Shown: positions 6,271 through 8,387 of the stretch, piece after piece
How positions within the stretch are numbered: position 1 is the first letter of the stretch
Layout: each line of letters opens with the position of its first letter
Assembly: GCA_020199975.1 (NCBI GenBank)
Contig: JAIVJP010000178.1
Span: 1 to 8,387, forward strand
Length of the DNA: 8,387 nt
Origin: Acidobacteriota bacterium
Lineage (GTDB): Bacteria; Acidobacteriota; Blastocatellia; Pyrinomonadales; Pyrinomonadaceae
Direction of reading: 5' to 3'
The notes under the pieces: generated by a model
The model's input: only the letters and a program-made list of their open reading frames with translations
What the model was told of the DNA's origin: nothing
The model's database searches: none
Translations under genes and position numbers: made by a program

Positions 6271-6752
6271 ATGCAATTTGAGACGGAGCCATCCATCTCT
6301 GACAAACTGCGCCGGCGGTTCTTGAACGCCAAGCGTGTCTTGGTGTTGACGGGCGCAGGAGTATCCGCGGAGTCAGGAGTACCCACGTTTCGTGGCGGCG
6401 GCAACACTGCGGTGTGGAAGGGCTTTCATCTCAGCCACCTGCCGACGCATGTCTTGACTGTGGTGATCCGGTCCGTCCTGATGTTGTGTTGTTTGGAGAG
6501 ATACTCCCGGCCGGTGCTTTTGAACAGGCCGCGGCGGCCGCCGCAAACTGTGAACTCTGCTTTGTAATAGGAACGTCCGGTCTTGTGTATCCTGCGGCCG
6601 GTCTGCCGGAGATTGCCCACGTCGCCGGGGCTTTCGTTTGCGAGGTGAACGCGGAAAAAACACCGCTTTCGGATCTGTGTGACGAGTTGTTGATGGGAAG
6701 GGCGGGCGAAGTGTTGCCATTGCTCTCCCGACTCGGGTCAGAGACTGTGTGA
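6271..6752 (+). pseudogene. cobB: Sir2-family NAD-dependent protein deacylase (sirtuin) remnant lacking its catalytic core
   Basis: Sirtuins remove acyl groups from lysine using NAD. The 5' part (6271 to about 6426) encodes KRVLVLTGAGVSAESGVPTF and RGGGNTAVWKGF, the Rossmann NAD-binding start. The coherent protein then changes frame at about 6421-6435 and reads PPADACLDCG (second zinc Cys pair, codons at 6450 and 6459), RPDVVLFGEILP, VIGTSGLVYPAAGLPE and FVCEVNAEKTPLS, to TGA 6750-6752. Missing between them are the region after GGxxxxW, the QNxD motif, the catalytic His (family consensus HG) and the first zinc Cys pair, roughly 90-110 residues by family length. Deletion plus frame change means no active enzyme. 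The ATG at 6271 fits family N-termini; an in-frame ATG at 6166 would add an unlikely 35-residue lead. It is divergent from argS. Confidence 0.85.
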
Positions 6753-6770
6753 AAACCCAAAAAGGACCTG

Positions 6771-6804
6771 CGGTAACTTGCAGGGTAAGGAAGGCTGTCC
6801 CCGC
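6771..6804 (-). repeat. Left arm of an imperfect inverted repeat; dispersed motif copy 2
   Basis: The minus strand of 6771-6794 carries CCTGCAAGTTACCG preceded by CCTTCCT, matching the motif at 799-819 and 6958-6978. Next to it CTGTCCCCGC (6795-6804) is the exact inverse of GCGGGGACAG at 6940-6949. It lies just past the sirtuin stop. Confidence 0.65.
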
Positions 6805-6875
6805 CTCAAGCTTGAAGGCCACCTAGCAGCGCCTGGAAGATCGAGGTTCGACCATTTGCGGGCCATGTGAGGGAG

Positions 6876-6929
6876 CTCGTTTGGAGCGTGAGAATTGATT
6901 GAGTTATTGGTCTAAACGAGTTTTATATT
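6876..6929 (+). terminator. Stem-loop followed by T-rich sequence inside the inverted-repeat segment
   Basis: CTCGTTTGGA (6876-6885) pairs with TCTAAACGAG (6911-6920) over 10 bp including one G-U pair, followed at once by TTTTATATT. This could end plus-strand transcription after the sirtuin gene. The 25-nt loop is long for an intrinsic terminator. TATATT (6924-6929) could instead be a -10 for larC, with TTGAGT (6899-6904) 19 nt upstream. Confidence 0.35.
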
Positions 6930-6939
6930 CGTCGTAAGA

Positions 6940-6978
6940 GCGGGGACAGGGTCCGCTTTCCTGACCTGCAAATTAGCG
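6940..6978 (+). repeat. Right arm of the imperfect inverted repeat; dispersed motif copy 3
   Basis: GCGGGGACAG (6940-6949) leads into TTTCCTGACC and the core CCTGCAAATTAGCG (to 6978). With the arm at 6771-6804 it brackets about 135 bp with no coding potential I can recognise, giving a MITE-like unit of about 208 bp. The arms differ by a roughly 5-nt indel and a few substitutions. No transposase is present nearby. Confidence 0.65.
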
Positions 6979-7017
6979 AGGCTTTAGCCGTCCTCTTGGT
7001 GAGTAGATACCGATTCA

Positions 7018-8202
7018 ATGAAAACCCTCTACTTCGACTGTTTTGCCGGCGCTAGCGGCGACATGATCCTGGGCGCGATGATCGCCGCGGGCGTTGAGCC
7101 GCAGGTACTCCTGGGCCAACTCGCGCTCCTCAATGTGCAGGGTTACTCAATTGAGTTTCAGACGGTCGACCGATCGGGAATCAGCGCCACGTACGCGCGG
7201 GTTGAAACTGCCCACGAACACGCTCATCGACACCTAAGCGACATTCTGAAGATTATTTACGATTCGCAACTATCTGCCGGAGTGAAAGACCGCGCAGCGA
7301 AAGTGTTCTCACGCCTGGCCCAGGCCGAAGCTAATGTGCACAACGAGCCGGTGGAGCGCGTGCACTTTCATGAAGTTGGGGCGCTGGATGCAATTATCGA
7401 TGTAGTAGGCGCAGCGATCTGTTTCGATCTGGCAGGTATCGAGCGGTTTGTTTGCTCGCCGCTGCACTTGGGTGGGGGTTCAGTTCAAATGGATCATGGT
7501 CGTTTTCCGGTTCCTCCGCCGGCGGTTGCCGAGTTGTTGACAGGCGCGCCGGTTTACTCAACGGACATTAAAGGTGAACTGGTCACGCCGACCGGAGCAG
7601 CCATTATCGCGACCGTATGCAGCGAGTATGGACCACTTCCGAAAATGGAGCTGCAGCGGACAGGCTATGGCGCCGGCAAGCGTCAATACGAGAAGTTTCC
7701 TAACGTCTTGCGCGTTTTGATCGGAGAGAGTGAGGTTCAGACCACCAACGAAGAACGACTTTGGATAATCGAGACGAATGTTGACGACATGTCGCCCCAG
7801 GTTTTTGGTCATGTGATGGAGCGAGCTTTAGAGATGGGCGCGCTTGACTGCTATTTCACGCCCATTCAGATGAAGAAGGATCGCCCAGGCGTGTTGTTGT
7901 CCGTTCTTTGTCGCATTGAGAGCAAAGATAAGCTCTCCGCGATGCTCTTTGCAGAAACAACCACGCTCGGTGTTCGCAGCTACGAAGTGGAGCGACGCGC
8001 TCTGGATCGGGAGTTTGTGCGAGTGGAAACGCAGTATGGGCCTATTGATGTTAAAGTAGGGCGGTTAAACGGGAACGTAGTAAACGAGATGCCGGAATAC
8101 GAACAATGCCGGGAAGCAGCGCTAAGGGCGAGAGTTCCGTTGCGAGTAGTTGAGAGCGCCGCGCGATTGGCCTTTGCGCTACAGAAGCCAGACCGGGGAT
8201 AA
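7018..8202 (+). CDS. larC: LarC, nickel insertion enzyme of nickel-pincer cofactor synthesis
   Basis: LarC (formerly DUF111) inserts nickel into pyridinium-3,5-bisthiocarboxylic acid mononucleotide in a CTP-dependent reaction, making the pincer cofactor of lactate racemase LarA and related enzymes. The 394-residue length is normal and the frame is unbroken. In Lactobacillus plantarum, by contrast, LarC is made across a frameshift. Landmarks: DCFAGASGDMILGA (7-20), a His-rich metal-handling stretch AHEHAHRH (65-72), VHFHEVGALDAIIDVVG (115-131), HGRFPVPPPAVAELL (160-174), GELVTPTGAA (186-195) and ETNVDDMSPQ (252-261). The ATG at 7018 gives the family-typical MKTLYFDCFAG start. The Shine-Dalgarno is weak (GGTGAG, 14 nt upstream). 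No larA, larB or larE is in the window, so partners must lie elsewhere. It follows the MITE-like segment and precedes folE by 66 bp, so co-transcription is possible. Confidence 0.95.
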   Translation: MKTLYFDCFAGASGDMILGAMIAAGVEPQVLLGQLALLNVQGYSIEFQTVDRSGISATYARVETAHEHAHRHLSDILKIIYDSQLSAGVKDRAAKVFSRLAQAEANVHNEPVERVHFHEVGALDAIIDVVGAAICFDLAGIERFVCSPLHLGGGSVQMDHGRFPVPPPAVAELLTGAPVYSTDIKGELVTPTGAAIIATVCSEYGPLPKMELQRTGYGAGKRQYEKFPNVLRVLIGESEVQTTNEERLWIIETNVDDMSPQVFGHVMERALEMGALDCYFTPIQMKKDRPGVLLSVLCRIESKDKLSAMLFAETTTLGVRSYEVERRALDREFVRVETQYGPIDVKVGRLNGNVVNEMPEYEQCREAALRARVPLRVVESAARLAFALQKPDRG

Positions 8203-8268
8203 ACGGTTCAATACTCAAGGTCGGTCAAGAGTACTTCTCGTTGCGGCTTTTCGGCGGGGGGTTCCTAA

Positions 8269-8387
8269 ATGGCCACAAAGTTTTCGGAAGATATGAGAGC
8301 TCGAGATTCGCGCAGCAAAAACCAGGCGTTCGTGGATCTGGAGACGATTGCTCGCGGTGTCCGATTGATTCTTGAAGGGATTGGCGA
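8269..8387 (+). CDS. folE: Probable GTP cyclohydrolase I, N-terminal fragment (continues beyond window)
   Basis: Thirty-nine complete codons are visible from the ATG at 8269. A short charged lead of about 20 residues is followed by DLETIARGVRLILEGIG, which matches the first helix of FolE, where family members read roughly IxxxVRxILxAIGEDPxREGL. FolE converts GTP to 7,8-dihydroneopterin triphosphate, the entry to folate and other pterins. The catalytic zinc and active-site residues are beyond the edge, so the call rests on the N-terminal helix only. A G-run (8255-8261) 7 nt before the ATG may act as the ribosome-binding site. It lies 66 bp after larC on the same strand. Confidence 0.72.
   Translation, partial: MATKFSEDMRARDSRSKNQAFVDLETIARGVRLILEGIG

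Noticed and set aside
6373..6822. 149-residue minus-strand open frame across the sirtuin gene and downstream repeat
   Set aside because: It is basic, proline/arginine-rich, low-complexity sequence antisense to clear sirtuin motifs, as expected for a shadow frame in GC-rich DNA.
6841..6862. GGTTCGACC resembling a tRNA T-arm
   Set aside because: No matching acceptor, D or anticodon arms can be drawn around it, and no CCA or discriminator context is seen.

Overview
The window looks like an ordinary chromosomal segment of moderately GC-rich DNA, probably from an Acidobacteriota relative (Blastocatellia/Pyrinomonadales-like). That assignment is an inference from protein resemblance (LarC next to a sirtuin and FolE, a Thermotoga-type DAHP synthase, intergenic heptamer repeats) and was not tested by phylogeny. 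No tRNA, rRNA, CRISPR array, transposase or phage gene is visible. I found no clear new multi-gene system. The unusual content is gene decay, short dispersed or inverted repeats, and very short leaders.

Layout. 3-179 (+) is the tail of a probable PQQ-like beta-propeller protein. 335-733 (+) is a four-helix DUF1761 membrane protein with a textbook Shine-Dalgarno. A GC-rich hairpin (777-799) lies between it and the convergent gene. On the minus strand follow a SpoU/TrmH-type RNA 2'-O-methyltransferase (845-1639) and an endonuclease/exonuclease/phosphatase-family hydrolase (1798-2715). Their spacer begins and ends with inverted heptamer arrays that touch the stop codon of one gene and the start codon of the other. 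The hydrolase is divergent from a small receiver-like gene (2735-2928) over 19 bp that seems to hold overlapping promoters. That small gene looks internally deleted. Minus-strand aroF (2955-3974) is intact, with all four metal ligands. argS (4103-6090) is complete in content but has a frameshift near its 3' end. On the plus strand are a sirtuin remnant lacking its catalytic core (6271-6752), a MITE-like inverted-repeat segment (6771-6978), intact larC (7018-8202), and the first 39 codons of a probable folE (8269 to the window edge).

Function. These are mostly unconnected housekeeping genes: RNA methylation, the first step of the shikimate pathway, arginine charging, nickel-pincer cofactor synthesis and probably the first step of pterin synthesis. 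argS and aroF share a strand but are 128 bp apart, with a candidate promoter between them. larC and folE may be co-transcribed.

Three genes (receiver-like, argS, sirtuin) carry out-of-frame lesions within 4 kb. Either this region is decaying or the assembly carries small errors. A frameshift in an essential gene such as argS makes read-level checking the first priority.
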